A DNA stretch of 49,935 nucleotides from Planctomycetota bacterium (GCA_024274785.1 JAJSAM010000025.1:1-49935), one strand, 5' to 3'. Positions 41,650-49,819 are shown, numbered from the stretch's first letter. A program made the numbers and translations. Notes: generated by a model from the letters alone, not told the origin.

Positions 41650-44600
41650 ATGGCGCAAGATGGAGTGAAAACGATTCTACGTTCCGGGGTTCTGCTTCTG
41701 GCCATTGTGGCCGTTGCCTGTGGAGGTGGCGGCGGTGGAGGGGGGTATATACCACCAGGTGGGAGCGGTGAAGACCCGCCCGAGGACACCGGGTCACTCT
41801 CCGGAAGGGTCCTGCCGAGCGGGTCGGGCCTGATGGTCCCGGCGTCGAGTGGGGGAAAGGCGAACTTGCAGATTCGGCAGCGCCAGATTGTCCCCGGGGA
41901 GGCCGTTGTCTGGTTCGCGGACGGCGTTGCTCCGGGGGATGGGCTGTCTCGGCTGAAGGAAGCGAATGGGGAGGATCTTCGCATCGAGGAACTCCTCACG
42001 GCGAAGGGGCCGGCCCTGATCGCAGGCGGTCCGGTGGACCAGGAGGGCACCAGGGAGTGGATCGAGATGCTGTCCTCTCAGCCGGTCGTGAAGTTGGCTG
42101 AGGTGAATTCCATTCAATCGGTTTCCGAAGTCCCGGGAAGCGCTGCGTCAAACGACCCGGTTACGAGCCGGTACTCCTGGAGTCTTGACTTGATTCGGAC
42201 GTTCGGAGCCTGGAACCACACCAGGGGTAGCGACACGGTGGTTGTGGCTGTCGTCGACTCGGGCGTTGGCCTCGATGGTTCGATGCACCCGGATCTCGAG
42301 GGCCAGATTCTGCCGGGATGGGACTTCGTCGATGACGACGAGGATTCAACGGATGTCACCGGGGGCAAATACCACGGTACACATGTAGCCGGCACCATCG
42401 CGGCCCGGGCGAACAACGGGATGGGGGTGGCTGGAATCGCTCCCTTGGTCCGGGTGTTGCCGGTTCGGGTTCTGGGGGCATCCGGCGCCGGGAGCTCCTG
42501 GGACGTCGCTACCGGAATCCGCTGGGCGGCGGGGCTCGAAGTTTCCGGAGTCCCATCGAATCCAAACCCGGCGCGAATCATCAACCTGAGCCTGGGGTCG
42601 CCGAACCCATCGGTATTGATCGAGGACGCGATTGCCGACGCAACAGAAGCGGGAGTCCTCGTCATCGCCGCGGCGGGAAATGCCCAGACGTCCGTAGACT
42701 ATCCGGCCGCCTTTTCCGATGTTCTCGCCGTGTCCGCAGTGGGACCGATGGCCGAGCTTGCGTGGTACAGCAACTACGGCAATCAGGTTGAACTGACCGC
42801 CCCCGGGGGCAGCGGGGACTACCCGGACAACGAGGTGTGGAGCACGACGTATTCACGCGCGGACGCGAGTCCCACCTATGAAGGGTGGCCGGGAACCTCC
42901 ATGGCCTGCCCCCACGTCTCCGCGGTTGCCGCCCTCTGTCTCTCCGTCAATCCCGACCTCTCCCCGGCGCAGCTTCGCTCCGTGCTGCAGTCGACCGCCG
43001 TCGATCTGGGCACCGGTGGTCGTGACAACGACTACGGATTCGGTCTGGTCGATGCGCAGGCTGCGGTGGAGAGGTCGCTGGAACTGGCTTCTGCTTCGCC
43101 CGCATCCAGGCCGGAGCAGCTCGCCGCCCGCACCACTCACCTCCGGCTCACCAGCTCGATGACTTCGGAGACGCTGCGCTACACGAACACCGGCGATGGC
43201 TCCACTCAGCTGACCACTGTTCGCACTTTCGCTCTCGTCGATGGAGTCCGCGCCGCCGATCCTGACTGGCTGAGTGCTTCCATCGACCAGAGCACCGCCA
43301 CCGGCACCAGCGACGCCCTGGTCATCGTGAGCGTGAATCCGGCGCTTGCCGGGTCGGGGCTCAGGCAGGGTCTGGTGGAAGTGACGGGCGAACACGGCGT
43401 CGTCACGACTCCTGTGCTCTACTTGACCGAGACCATCCCGGACCTGGGCACGGTGACCGTTTACGCCTACGACGCCTACACCGACGAGCTCGTTGGTTCG
43501 GCGACGACCAGCCGCTCGAAGAACTACGATTTCACGATCGAAGGACTGCCCGGCGGCTCCTACTTCCTCTTCGCCCTCGTGGACAGGAACGGTGACCGCG
43601 ATCTGGACCGTGCGGACGAGTGGTTCGGCTTCTATCCGAGTCTGGCGACGGAGAGCGTCACCATTGATCAGGATGGCTCGCGGAGCGGCCTCGGCATCCC
43701 TCTCTTCCAGGAGGCGGAGTGGTTGGAGGACGGCACGGGGGGCGGCTCGATTGTCGATTCGGTGTGCCTCCTGGTGTACGACGATGAGAGCGGCCAGCCC
43801 CTCGAAGGCGCCCGCGTGATCCTCGGTGACGGCCAGCGGGAGATCCTGACCGACTACCGTGGTGTGGCCGTCTTCACCGGTCTGAATGGCAAGCAGACCG
43901 TGACCGTCGTGGTTCCCGGCTACAACGCCGAGAGCTACATGGACATCAACGCCGCCGAGATCGGCATCGGGCTCACCAGGACCGATAGCGGTGAGGAGCC
44001 GGTGGACGTCGACATTACCGTCTATGGTCTGCTCTCCGGAGAGAGTGCCGAGTTGTATCTCGGCTTAACCTACCTGGGATCGATACCCTCGGATGATGCC
44101 GACCGGACGATCACGGTAGAGATCAGCAAGCCGGGATTTCTCAATGTGCTGGCCCTCGACAACACCACCGGAATCACGTACGCGGGAGCCTGGAGAGAGA
44201 TCTCCGCGCAGTTCCTTGCTTCAAGTTCCCGCCACGTGACTACCACCGTCTACTCGATGGACAGCTGGACCGAGGTGGGGGTGGACGTGCAGGCCACCGA
44301 CCCGACCTTCGACATGGCAGCGATCTACCCCGTGATGTTCGGGATGCGCCTGGAGGACGCCGTGATTCTCGGGCTCGGTTTCTCGGTCTCCCTTGACCAG
44401 CGCGTCGGCACCCTCATGTTCTACGACGACGGGCTTGAGGACTACGATGCGTCTCTGCTCGTCATGGCCCTCAACAGTGTCACGGGGGCAAGTTCCACAC
44501 GAATTGTCAGCAGAACGATGGATGACTTCTACGGCACGGTCTGGACGGTCCCGGTGCTCCCGACACCGAAACTCCAGTCTCCCTCCGGGGGATCTTCTCT

Positions 44601-44901
44601 GAGTGAAGGGAACTCCCTGTACTTCACCATTCCCACCGGTTCGACTTTCGGGATGCTTCACGTGGCTCGTCAGTCGGACGATCTGACCTGGAACCTGAGA
44701 TTCCCACCGGGAGCGACACGGGTCCGCTTGCCGAGGATCGACTTTCTCGGATCCGGCACCTGGGAGTGGTGGGTGGACTCCGCCAACATGGATGGGGTGA
44801 CCTACGAGACCCTGAGCGGCCTGCCGTCAAACCTGGCCGAAGGTTTCGCCGTTATCGACTGGTTCGTCCGGAGCGAGAAGTGGGAGGTTACCGTGCCGTA
44901 G
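41650..44901 (+). CDS. S8 family serine peptidase (subtilase), lipoprotein
   Basis: A 1083-residue protein; ATG 41650 has GGAGG five bases upstream. The signal ends in a lipobox (LLLAIVAVAC) followed directly by eight glycines, a flexible surface tether. After a prodomain-like region (to about 170) the peptidase has the full triad: Asp in VVVAVVDSGVGLDG (about 206), His in YHGTHVAGTIAAR (about 242) and Ser in GWPGTSMACPHVSA (about 418). About 600 residues follow with beta-rich segments, including two carboxypeptidase-regulatory-like repeats (VTVYAYDAYTDELVGSATTS and VCLLVYDDESGQPLEGARVI). Probably a cell-surface protease. Confidence 0.92.
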   Translation: MAQDGVKTILRSGVLLLAIVAVACGGGGGGGGYIPPGGSGEDPPEDTGSLSGRVLPSGSGLMVPASSGGKANLQIRQRQIVPGEAVVWFADGVAPGDGLSRLKEANGEDLRIEELLTAKGPALIAGGPVDQEGTREWIEMLSSQPVVKLAEVNSIQSVSEVPGSAASNDPVTSRYSWSLDLIRTFGAWNHTRGSDTVVVAVVDSGVGLDGSMHPDLEGQILPGWDFVDDDEDSTDVTGGKYHGTHVAGTIAARANNGMGVAGIAPLVRVLPVRVLGASGAGSSWDVATGIRWAAGLEVSGVPSNPNPARIINLSLGSPNPSVLIEDAIADATEAGVLVIAAAGNAQTSVDYPAAFSDVLAVSAVGPMAELAWYSNYGNQVELTAPGGSGDYPDNEVWSTTYSRADASPTYEGWPGTSMACPHVSAVAALCLSVNPDLSPAQLRSVLQSTAVDLGTGGRDNDYGFGLVDAQAAVERSLELASASPASRPEQLAARTTHLRLTSSMTSETLRYTNTGDGSTQLTTVRTFALVDGVRAADPDWLSASIDQSTATGTSDALVIVSVNPALAGSGLRQGLVEVTGEHGVVTTPVLYLTETIPDLGTVTVYAYDAYTDELVGSATTSRSKNYDFTIEGLPGGSYFLFALVDRNGDRDLDRADEWFGFYPSLATESVTIDQDGSRSGLGIPLFQEAEWLEDGTGGGSIVDSVCLLVYDDESGQPLEGARVILGDGQREILTDYRGVAVFTGLNGKQTVTVVVPGYNAESYMDINAAEIGIGLTRTDSGEEPVDVDITVYGLLSGESAELYLGLTYLGSIPSDDADRTITVEISKPGFLNVLALDNTTGITYAGAWREISAQFLASSSRHVTTTVYSMDSWTEVGVDVQATDPTFDMAAIYPVMFGMRLEDAVILGLGFSVSLDQRVGTLMFYDDGLEDYDASLLVMALNSVTGASSTRIVSRTMDDFYGTVWTVPVLPTPKLQSPSGGSSLSEGNSLYFTIPTGSTFGMLHVARQSDDLTWNLRFPPGATRVRLPRIDFLGSGTWEWWVDSANMDGVTYETLSGLPSNLAEGFAVIDWFVRSEKWEVTVP

Positions 44902-44933
44902 GCTGCACCCATACACCACCAGGAAGGGAACTC

Positions 44934-45013
44934 GGTGTCAGGATCATTTCGCCGGACTCTGGCCACTTGCCCGGAGCAATGCATGCGGATTCCGGCGAGA
45001 TGATCCTGACACC
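44934..45013 (+). mobile_element. 80-bp REPIN-like element with 23-bp inverted repeats
   Basis: The left arm (44934-44956) starts GGTGTCAGGATCATTTCGCC and the right arm (44991-45013) is its reverse complement with one mismatch in 23. The core is 34 bases and noncoding. The GGTGTCAGG tip resembles the GGGGTCAGG tip of the 108-bp element at 8322, suggesting two members of one family. It lies 32 bases after the subtilase stop and directly before the degraded DUF4143 sequence. Confidence 0.75.
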
Positions 45014-45017
45014 CTTT

Positions 45018-45341
45018 CTTTCGCGCCATCCTTCCCACGGCGTCCTCGAAGATCTACTTCACGGACACCGGCACTCTCTGCCGCCTCTCCGGACTCTCCG
45101 ACCCAACCACCTCCGCGACGGCCCCATGGCTGGGGCGGTCATGGAGAACGCGGTCGTGATGGAGGTCGTGAAGACCCTCGACCACCGGGGGGAACGCCCC
45201 CGCCCCCGGGCAGCAGACGGCACACGGCTGTTCCGCGACCTGGTCGGCGATCGGTGTGATCCAGGCTTCGTCATTCACCCCGGCGACGTGCGCCTCCCCC
45301 CTGGCCCGGGCGCACGCGCGTTGCCGTTCGGAGAACTCTGA
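45018..45341 (+). pseudogene. DUF4143 ATPase remnant (C-terminal fragment, frameshifted)
   Basis: One frame reads SKIYFTDTGTLCRLSGLSDP (about 45045-45110), the hallmark DUF4143 (K-x-Y-F-x-D-T-G) motif. A different frame then reads GAVMENAVVMEVVKTL (about 45135-45180), the normal continuation, and ends FVIHPGDVRLPPGPGARALP followed by FGEL and a stop at 45341, a typical family C-terminus. The AAA half is absent. The 80-bp inverted-repeat element ends just upstream and may mark the truncation point. Confidence 0.7.
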
Positions 45342-45644
45342 ACCGAGTTGATGCATCGAACGGGCCCGCGCTGGTGAACAGGCATGCCCACAGGGCGAAT
45401 TCGGGATCCTCGAAGACGGAACAGGGAGGGCGTTCGAGGGCAGCTGTGCGGAGTGTTGCCGGGAGCAGCGCCTCCACTCCGGCTGTCCACGCGAAGTTTT
45501 TGGGGAAGGACGCCGAGCGAGAGTGGCCGTCGGCGGCGAGGGATCGAGCAGGCCGTGGACTTCGTGCGCCCGCAGTCCTTTCGAGCTCCTGTTTCTGCGA
45601 CCCAGTTGGTGCGATATCGAGAGGTACAGGCGACCTCTCTCCCT
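45342..45644. other. No recognisable gene
   Basis: Open frames exist on the minus strand (for example FPKNFAWTAGVEALLPATLR followed by FEDPEFALWACL), but none has a clear start, ribosome binding site or family motif. It looks like decayed coding sequence. Confidence 0.4.
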
Positions 45645-45960
45645 TCACCCAACCCCCGTCGCCTCCACGCTCACCACCGGGCTGTGGCCCGTCCGCCCGA
45701 GAATCGGGCGCGGGCACTCCTCGAACTCCTCTTGCGGTGTCTCCAGGTCGATGCCGGCGACGTCTTGACTTCCGCCGGCGCCGCGCGCACCTCCGCGGGC
45801 CTGAGAACCTCGTTCCCGGCGAGCCCGCCCGCCCGGAGCACCTCTACCACGTTCCCCGGTTTGACCTCTCCGGCGCCCGCCGCTTCCACCGCCCGCATTG
45901 TCCGCGGGTCGAAGGAGCGTCCTTCCGCGGGGATCTCGCGGCAGTTGAGGCTTCTCTGCG
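45645..45960 (-). pseudogene. Possible frameshifted minus-strand gene remnant, unknown family
   Basis: One frame reads REIPAEGRSFDPRTMRAVEA and VKPGNVVEVLRAGGLAGNEV. About 90 bases later a second frame reads AGIDLETPQEEFEECPRPIL, then GRTGHSPVVSVEATGVG, and stops at 45645. Both have high GC third positions and balanced composition, suggesting one gene split by a frameshift. No start is visible. Family not recognised. Confidence 0.3.
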
Positions 45961-45981
45961 CCTCGTCCACGGCATCGCGGC

Positions 45982-46019
45982 TCAGGAGGTCGGGGGTTCG
46001 AATCCCCTCATTCGCGCCC
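45982..46019 (+). other. tRNA 3'-half-like sequence (T-arm plus acceptor strand)
   Basis: GGGGG-TTCGAAT-CCCCT (45992-46008) forms a canonical T-arm with a seven-base loop, preceded by AGGTC in variable-loop position and followed by CATTCGC as an acceptor 3' strand. No pairing 5' acceptor strand (GCGAATG), D-arm or anticodon arm is found upstream, so this is not a complete tRNA gene. Such 3' halves mark integration sites of elements that recombine into tRNA genes. Confidence 0.5.
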
Positions 46020-46061
46020 CTCCCCGCGCATGCCCCGCTCGACGGTGCCACCACCTTCACG

Positions 46062-46102
46062 GTTACACAATCCGAGGCTCACGGTATGATCTTACCAGTA
46101 AG
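46062..46102 (+). promoter_or_regulatory. Putative promoter and operator of the AbrB/PIN module
   Basis: GTTACA (46062-46067) and TATGAT (46085-46090) are 17 bases apart. CTTAC-CA-GTAAG (46091-46102) follows the -10 box immediately and would suit an AbrB-type autorepressor. The antitoxin ATG is at 46128. Confidence 0.5.
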
Positions 46103-46127
46103 ACGGTGTTCGTGTGAAGGAGGTTCC

Positions 46128-46391
46128 ATGAACTCACCATCAACCGCCCGGATGTCCTCGAAGGGCCAAGTCGTCATCCCCGAGGAAATCCGGAAGCGTC
46201 TTGGTCTCACCGCGGGTGTCCAGTTCGTTGTCGTGGGGGATGCAGATGTCGTCATTCTGAAGCGCCTGGACGCCCCGGACCTTGCGGAGTTCGAGAACCT
46301 GATCCGCGAAGCACGCCGTCAGGCCCGGTCGGCCGGGATGAAGCGGTCAGACATTCGGGAGGCGATATCCCGCGTTCGGGGTCGCTCGTGA
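46128..46391 (+). CDS. AbrB/MazE-type antitoxin (SpoVT-like)
   Basis: An 87-residue protein; ATG 46128 has GAAGGAGG five bases upstream. The DNA-binding swapped hairpin reads ARMSSKGQVVIPEEIRKRLG followed by TAGVQFVVVGDADVVILKRL. The helical C-terminus (LAEFENLIREARRQARSAGM) fits the antitoxins that partner PIN toxins. The TGA overlaps the GTG start of the PIN gene by four bases, so the pair was built as one module; the toxin half is now truncated. Confidence 0.88.
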   Translation: MNSPSTARMSSKGQVVIPEEIRKRLGLTAGVQFVVVGDADVVILKRLDAPDLAEFENLIREARRQARSAGMKRSDIREAISRVRGRS

Positions 46392-46573
46392 GAATCGTGC
46401 TGGACACCAACGTGTTCGTGTCCGGAGTGTTCTTTGGCGGGCATCCTTACCGCATTCTGGATGCCTGGCGTCATTCTCACCTGACCCTCATCCTCTCGGC
46501 GGAGATCCTCGACGAGTACCGGCGGGTACCAGAAGATGCCGATCCCGGACTGCGAAAGACCGCAAAACGGTGA
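46388..46573 (+). pseudogene. PIN-domain toxin, 3'-truncated
   Basis: The 61-residue frame starts at GTG 46388. The first 45 residues are a clear PIN N-terminus: MRIVLDTNVFVSGVFFGGHP (catalytic Asp) and LTLILSAEILDEYRRV (acidic second motif). After about base 46520 the sequence no longer resembles the family and stops; full-length members are about 130-140 residues. The later acidic motifs needed for the RNase site are lost, so it should be inactive. The gap 46574-46696 shows nothing further. Confidence 0.8.
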
Positions 46574-46696
46574 TTCCAGGGCAGTGGCCCGGGTCGCCTT
46601 CGGGGCGCTGGGGCGGGGCCGAACGCCGTGAGATTGAAATGCCTAAACGTTCGCCGTACAGATGACCGGACTCCGGTGAGGTGTTCCTGCCTCCGC

Positions 46697-48385
46697 CTAC
46701 TTCCGCTTCCGAACCGCTTCACGCGCGTTGGCGAGGACCATCTCCCGGTCCGCCCCGACCGAGGGCACCAGGCTGAAGGTCACCACCCGACGGCCGGAGA
46801 CTCGGCGGATCGCCGCGGGAGGGGCGGCGAGTTCAACAGTCGCCAGGGCCTTGAGCGGAACCTGCCGGCCGGACGGCGACCAAATCCGGATCCCGTCCAG
46901 ATCATCGGCATCGCGCAGACTTTCCCCACCTCGGAGCACAACAGGCAGGCCCCCGACTATTCCGACTTCCATCCCGCCCGTGAAGAACGCGACCTGCCCG
47001 GCGACCGCGGCCGGGGTGATCCCCATCGCCGCGGCTCTCTCCTGGTCGACGACAACCCTGACCTCGGTAGCTGCCGGAGCAGGGCCCGGACTGACAAACT
47101 CCACGCCATCCAGGGACCGAAGCTGGTTCCGCAGGTCTTCGGCCATCCCGGCCGGAGCCTGACCATCCTCGAGGTGTACGTCGAAAGTGAGCGTCTTGCG
47201 TGCCGGGTCTGGAGAGCTCAGCAGAACGATGCCGGGTAGCCGGGTCAGCAGTTCCACCAGGACCGGAGCGATATCCCCGACAGGGACGTCGGTGCGGAGC
47301 AGTGCCCGGCTCTCCTCCGCGGGCGACGTCCAGGCGATCATTCTCGTCACCCCATCAGTCTCCGCGAGACGGCGCGCCAGGCCCGGTAGAGCATGCAAGC
47401 GGTCTTCCGGGGGCGCTCGCCAGTGCAGAAACAGAAGATGATCGTCTCGTTCGTCGACCGGTCGAATCTGAACCTGCACGCCCGGCGGCAGAGCTTTCCG
47501 CAGGCCAGCCACCTCGCCGCGCAGGAGGGGAGTGCCGGCCCCGGCGCCGCAGACGACCCGGATGAGCACTGCGGGGCCGGCTTCATCCCGGGCCGCGGAG
47601 GTCGGCTCATCCCAGGTCATCGTGATCCGGGCAATGTCGCGCAGGTACACCGTGGTCTCACCGCGCTCGAGGATGACCAGCTGACGCAGAGCCTCGCCGG
47701 GGTCGCCGTGAAGAGACCCGGCGATCCCCCCGCGGACAGTCTTGAGCAGCGCGTCCGGCGAGAGGTCGAAGCGCGCCAGAGAGGACTCATCGGCCTGAAC
47801 GAGGACGATCTCACGAGGGGCGCCGATGATCTCCACCCGGCGGACGCCCGGATCTCGCGAAAGCCGATCCCGAACCGCACGAACCCCGCGGAGAAGCTCC
47901 CGTTCATTCTCACCACCGGAGAAGCTCAGGAGGACGGTCCGGTCACCGGGCCGGGCCGGAATCTCCACCTCTGGCCGGTTGGCGTCCTCCGGCAGGTTTG
48001 CACCTGCGAGGGCGTCGCGGACCAGATTGAGCGCTGCGGTCTCCTCCGTTCCGGAAGCGAATTCCACCTCGGCGGTAAACCCTCCGACCCGCGCCTCGGT
48101 GCGGATGGCGACGGCTTCGGCGATCCGGCTCAGGCACTCTTCCACGGGCACCGAGATGCGCTGTTCGACCTCCTCCGGGGATGCGGACTCCCAGCGGACC
48201 CTGATGGTTACGCCCGGCCCGGCGACGACCGTCTCGGCAGGCTGCGGCGAAAGGAGCACCACAAGCGCCACGCCGATCCCCGCCACCAGACACAGGCCCA
48301 CGGCGAGGAGGTTCCAGGGCAGAGCACGGGAACGCCGGCCGCGCTGCGGGGAAAGATCGTTGATGTTTCGGTACATGACGAACAT
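46697..48385 (-). CDS. RND efflux-pump porter-domain protein lacking the membrane domains
   Basis: A 562-residue protein. One transmembrane helix (LLAVGLCLVAGIGVALVVLL, about 26-45) corresponds to RND TM1. The periplasmic porter follows: VTIRVRWESASPEEVEQRIS, VPVEECLSRIAEA, VGGFTAEVEFASGTEET and VYLRDIARI, in AcrB/CusA order. Where TM2-TM6 should begin (after VQVQIRPVDERDD, about 320) the protein continues straight into the second porter half (TEVRVVVDQERAAAMGITPA, then VPLKALATVELAAPPAAIRR) and stops where TM8-12 should start. All other helices are absent, cleanly at domain borders. It cannot be a proton-driven pump alone. Upstream neighbour: a small secreted protein. Confidence 0.8.
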   Translation of the reverse strand: MFVMYRNINDLSPQRGRRSRALPWNLLAVGLCLVAGIGVALVVLLSPQPAETVVAGPGVTIRVRWESASPEEVEQRISVPVEECLSRIAEAVAIRTEARVGGFTAEVEFASGTEETAALNLVRDALAGANLPEDANRPEVEIPARPGDRTVLLSFSGGENERELLRGVRAVRDRLSRDPGVRRVEIIGAPREIVLVQADESSLARFDLSPDALLKTVRGGIAGSLHGDPGEALRQLVILERGETTVYLRDIARITMTWDEPTSAARDEAGPAVLIRVVCGAGAGTPLLRGEVAGLRKALPPGVQVQIRPVDERDDHLLFLHWRAPPEDRLHALPGLARRLAETDGVTRMIAWTSPAEESRALLRTDVPVGDIAPVLVELLTRLPGIVLLSSPDPARKTLTFDVHLEDGQAPAGMAEDLRNQLRSLDGVEFVSPGPAPAATEVRVVVDQERAAAMGITPAAVAGQVAFFTGGMEVGIVGGLPVVLRGGESLRDADDLDGIRIWSPSGRQVPLKALATVELAAPPAAIRRVSGRRVVTFSLVPSVGADREMVLANAREAVRKRK

Positions 48386-48412
48386 GGTGCCAGACCCAGC
48401 TCTTCTGGTGCT

Positions 48413-48688
48413 CTACTTCTCTGTACTCGGCCGGATTCGCCCGAAGCCTTCGACACCCTCGGGGCCGATCGCGCAGAGGGCCCTGGCGACGTATTTCCGG
48501 AAGGTCTGGCTGTCGATTCCAGTGTAGACGAGCACCGGGCGGTCGGTTTCCCGCGCGGTCGCAAGCCCCGCATCGAGATCCCTGGCACAGAGGTTGGGGG
48601 AGTTTTCGTCAGCGAAGGCCGGGGAGGCGAGGAGCAGCGCTGCACCCAACACCGCCAGTGCAGGTAGTCCGGAATTCAGGTGAGCCAT
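48413..48688 (-). CDS. Small secreted protein, possible degenerate thioredoxin-like fold
   Basis: A 91-residue protein from ATG 48686-48688. Residues 1-25 are a signal peptide (LPALAVLGAALLLASPAFA). The mature part has LDAGLATARETDRPVLVYTG, reminiscent of the first helix and strand of secreted thioredoxin-like proteins, but TGIDSQTF stands where WCxxC would be. It is short for the fold (usually over 100 residues), so it may be truncated. It ends 27 bases before the porter-domain RND gene on the same strand. Confidence 0.6.
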   Translation of the reverse strand: MAHLNSGLPALAVLGAALLLASPAFADENSPNLCARDLDAGLATARETDRPVLVYTGIDSQTFRKYVARALCAIGPEGVEGFGRIRPSTEK

Positions 48689-48748
48689 GACCCCTTCATC
48701 TTGCAGCACCGGCGAAACCGAATCGATAGGTTACTTGCGAGCCCGCAT

Positions 48749-48967
48749 AAGGGGTATCAAGTCAACTCAGGCTGTCCTCCGGTCGACCGCGCACCACCAA
48801 TGCCGAACGCCCTCCGTACTATCGTGGACCCGACTGAGCGGGTTCCTCCATACGCTTTCGACTCCACAATGGAGGGACGGCCTCTGTGCCGTCCGCGCAT
48901 CAACGATGGCGGTCGCCATTGGTGCAAGCGTGGACCAGAATCGACCTGAGTTGGCTTGATACCCCTT
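48749..48967. mobile_element. 219-bp element with 23-bp terminal inverted repeats
   Basis: AAGGGGTATCAAGTCAACTC starts the left arm (48749-48771); the right arm (48945-48967) is its reverse complement with one mismatch in 23. The interior has no ribosome-bound open frame. It contains ATGGAGGGACGGCCTCTGTG and CCGTCCGCG, a short palindromic block loosely like the dispersed repeat at 35757. The gap 48689-49119 holds this element and the vapBC promoter region only. Confidence 0.7.
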
Positions 48968-49081
48968 GCCCGCATTTCTCCCCCCGCCGGAGTCCGGCGA
49001 AACAGACAGGGCTCGGTATCATCCACCGACGAGGGCCGTCTCGACCGGTTCCGCTTGACGATCCACAGACGAACCTGCACC

Positions 49082-49110
49082 ATGTACGTGTACGTGTATG
49101 TATGTGTATG
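49082..49110 (+). repeat. GTACGT/GTATGT short tandem repeat upstream of vapB
   Basis: ATGTACGTGTACGTGTATGT followed by ATGTGTATG is a degenerate hexamer run ending at the ribosome binding site of vapB. Such phase-variable-length runs between promoter and start can alter expression; function here is inference. Confidence 0.5.
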
Positions 49111-49119
49111 GAGGCAACC

Positions 49120-49347
49120 ATGGCAACCAAGACCATTTCGATCGACATCGAGGCCTACGATCGACTCCGATCAGCGAAACGGGAAGAGGAGTCGTTCAGC
49201 CAGGCCATCAAGAGGCTGATCAGGCATCCCGTGGATCTGGATGAGTGGTTCGCGAAACTCGACCGGGATCCCATGGACAAGAAGGCGTTTCGCGCGATCG
49301 AGAAGGCAGTGCGGGAGCGATCCGGTTCCTCCCGGTCGGCCGGCTGA
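49120..49347 (+). CDS. vapB: VapB-type antitoxin
   Basis: A 75-residue protein from ATG 49120 with GGAGG five bases upstream. The N-terminus TKTISIDIEAYDRLRSAKRE then EESFSQAIKRLI is the pattern of the ribbon-helix-helix-like VapB group that accompanies PIN toxins. The C-terminal tail is charged and probably binds the toxin. Its TGA shares one base with the vapC ATG (TGATG). Confidence 0.88.
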   Translation: MATKTISIDIEAYDRLRSAKREEESFSQAIKRLIRHPVDLDEWFAKLDRDPMDKKAFRAIEKAVRERSGSSRSAG

Positions 49348-49757
49348 TGGCCGTTGCCGACACCAACTTCCTCCTGGACCTCACGCGAGGTCCCGGTAGT
49401 CGCATCGGCAAGAAGGCCAGGGCACTGCTTCGCAGGCTCGCAGCGGACGACGAGCCCCTGGCGACGACCAGATTCAACGTCGCTGAACTCCTGGTCGGAG
49501 TAGCCCGCGCACGAGACTCGGAGGCGGAACGTAGCAAGATCGAACATCTGCTCCGCCCGTTCACGATCCTCGAATTCCACGCAGATTCTGCCGAGGCCTT
49601 CGGCCTCATCGTGGGGCATCTGCAATCGACGGGGACGCCTATCGGGGACATGGATGCCCTGATCGGAGCGGTAGCACTCCAGGTCGGGCACCCGGTTGTC
49701 ACTCGAAATGTGCGTCACTTCGAGCGCATCGCCGGCCTGCAGGTGATCCCCTACTGA
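49347..49757 (+). CDS. vapC: VapC-type PIN-domain ribonuclease toxin
   Basis: A 136-residue intact PIN protein. Acidic active-site residues are visible in MAVADTNFLLDL (Asp5), TRFNVAELLVGVAR (Glu), GDMDALIGAVAL (Asp) and VVTRNVRHFERI (the usual TRNxxHF). VapC toxins cleave tRNA or rRNA. Translationally coupled to vapB. In contrast to the PIN gene at 46388, nothing is missing. Confidence 0.92.
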   Translation: MAVADTNFLLDLTRGPGSRIGKKARALLRRLAADDEPLATTRFNVAELLVGVARARDSEAERSKIEHLLRPFTILEFHADSAEAFGLIVGHLQSTGTPIGDMDALIGAVALQVGHPVVTRNVRHFERIAGLQVIPY

Positions 49758-49819
49758 TCCGGACTCAAGGCCGCCGAGTGAACAGGGCGGGTTTCCAGCA
49801 GCAGCATTGACTCTAGCCT

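Noticed and set aside
45982..46019. Complete tRNA gene
   Set aside because: T-arm and acceptor 3' strand are present, but no matching 5' acceptor strand, D-arm or anticodon arm can be found in the preceding 120 bases.
48413..48688. Functional thioredoxin
   Set aside because: No CxxC motif and only about 65 mature residues; retained only as a secreted hypothetical.
49082..49110. CRISPR array or direct-repeat array
   Set aside because: Period is about six bases without spacers; it is a short tandem repeat. No CRISPR-like repeat-spacer pattern was seen anywhere in the window.
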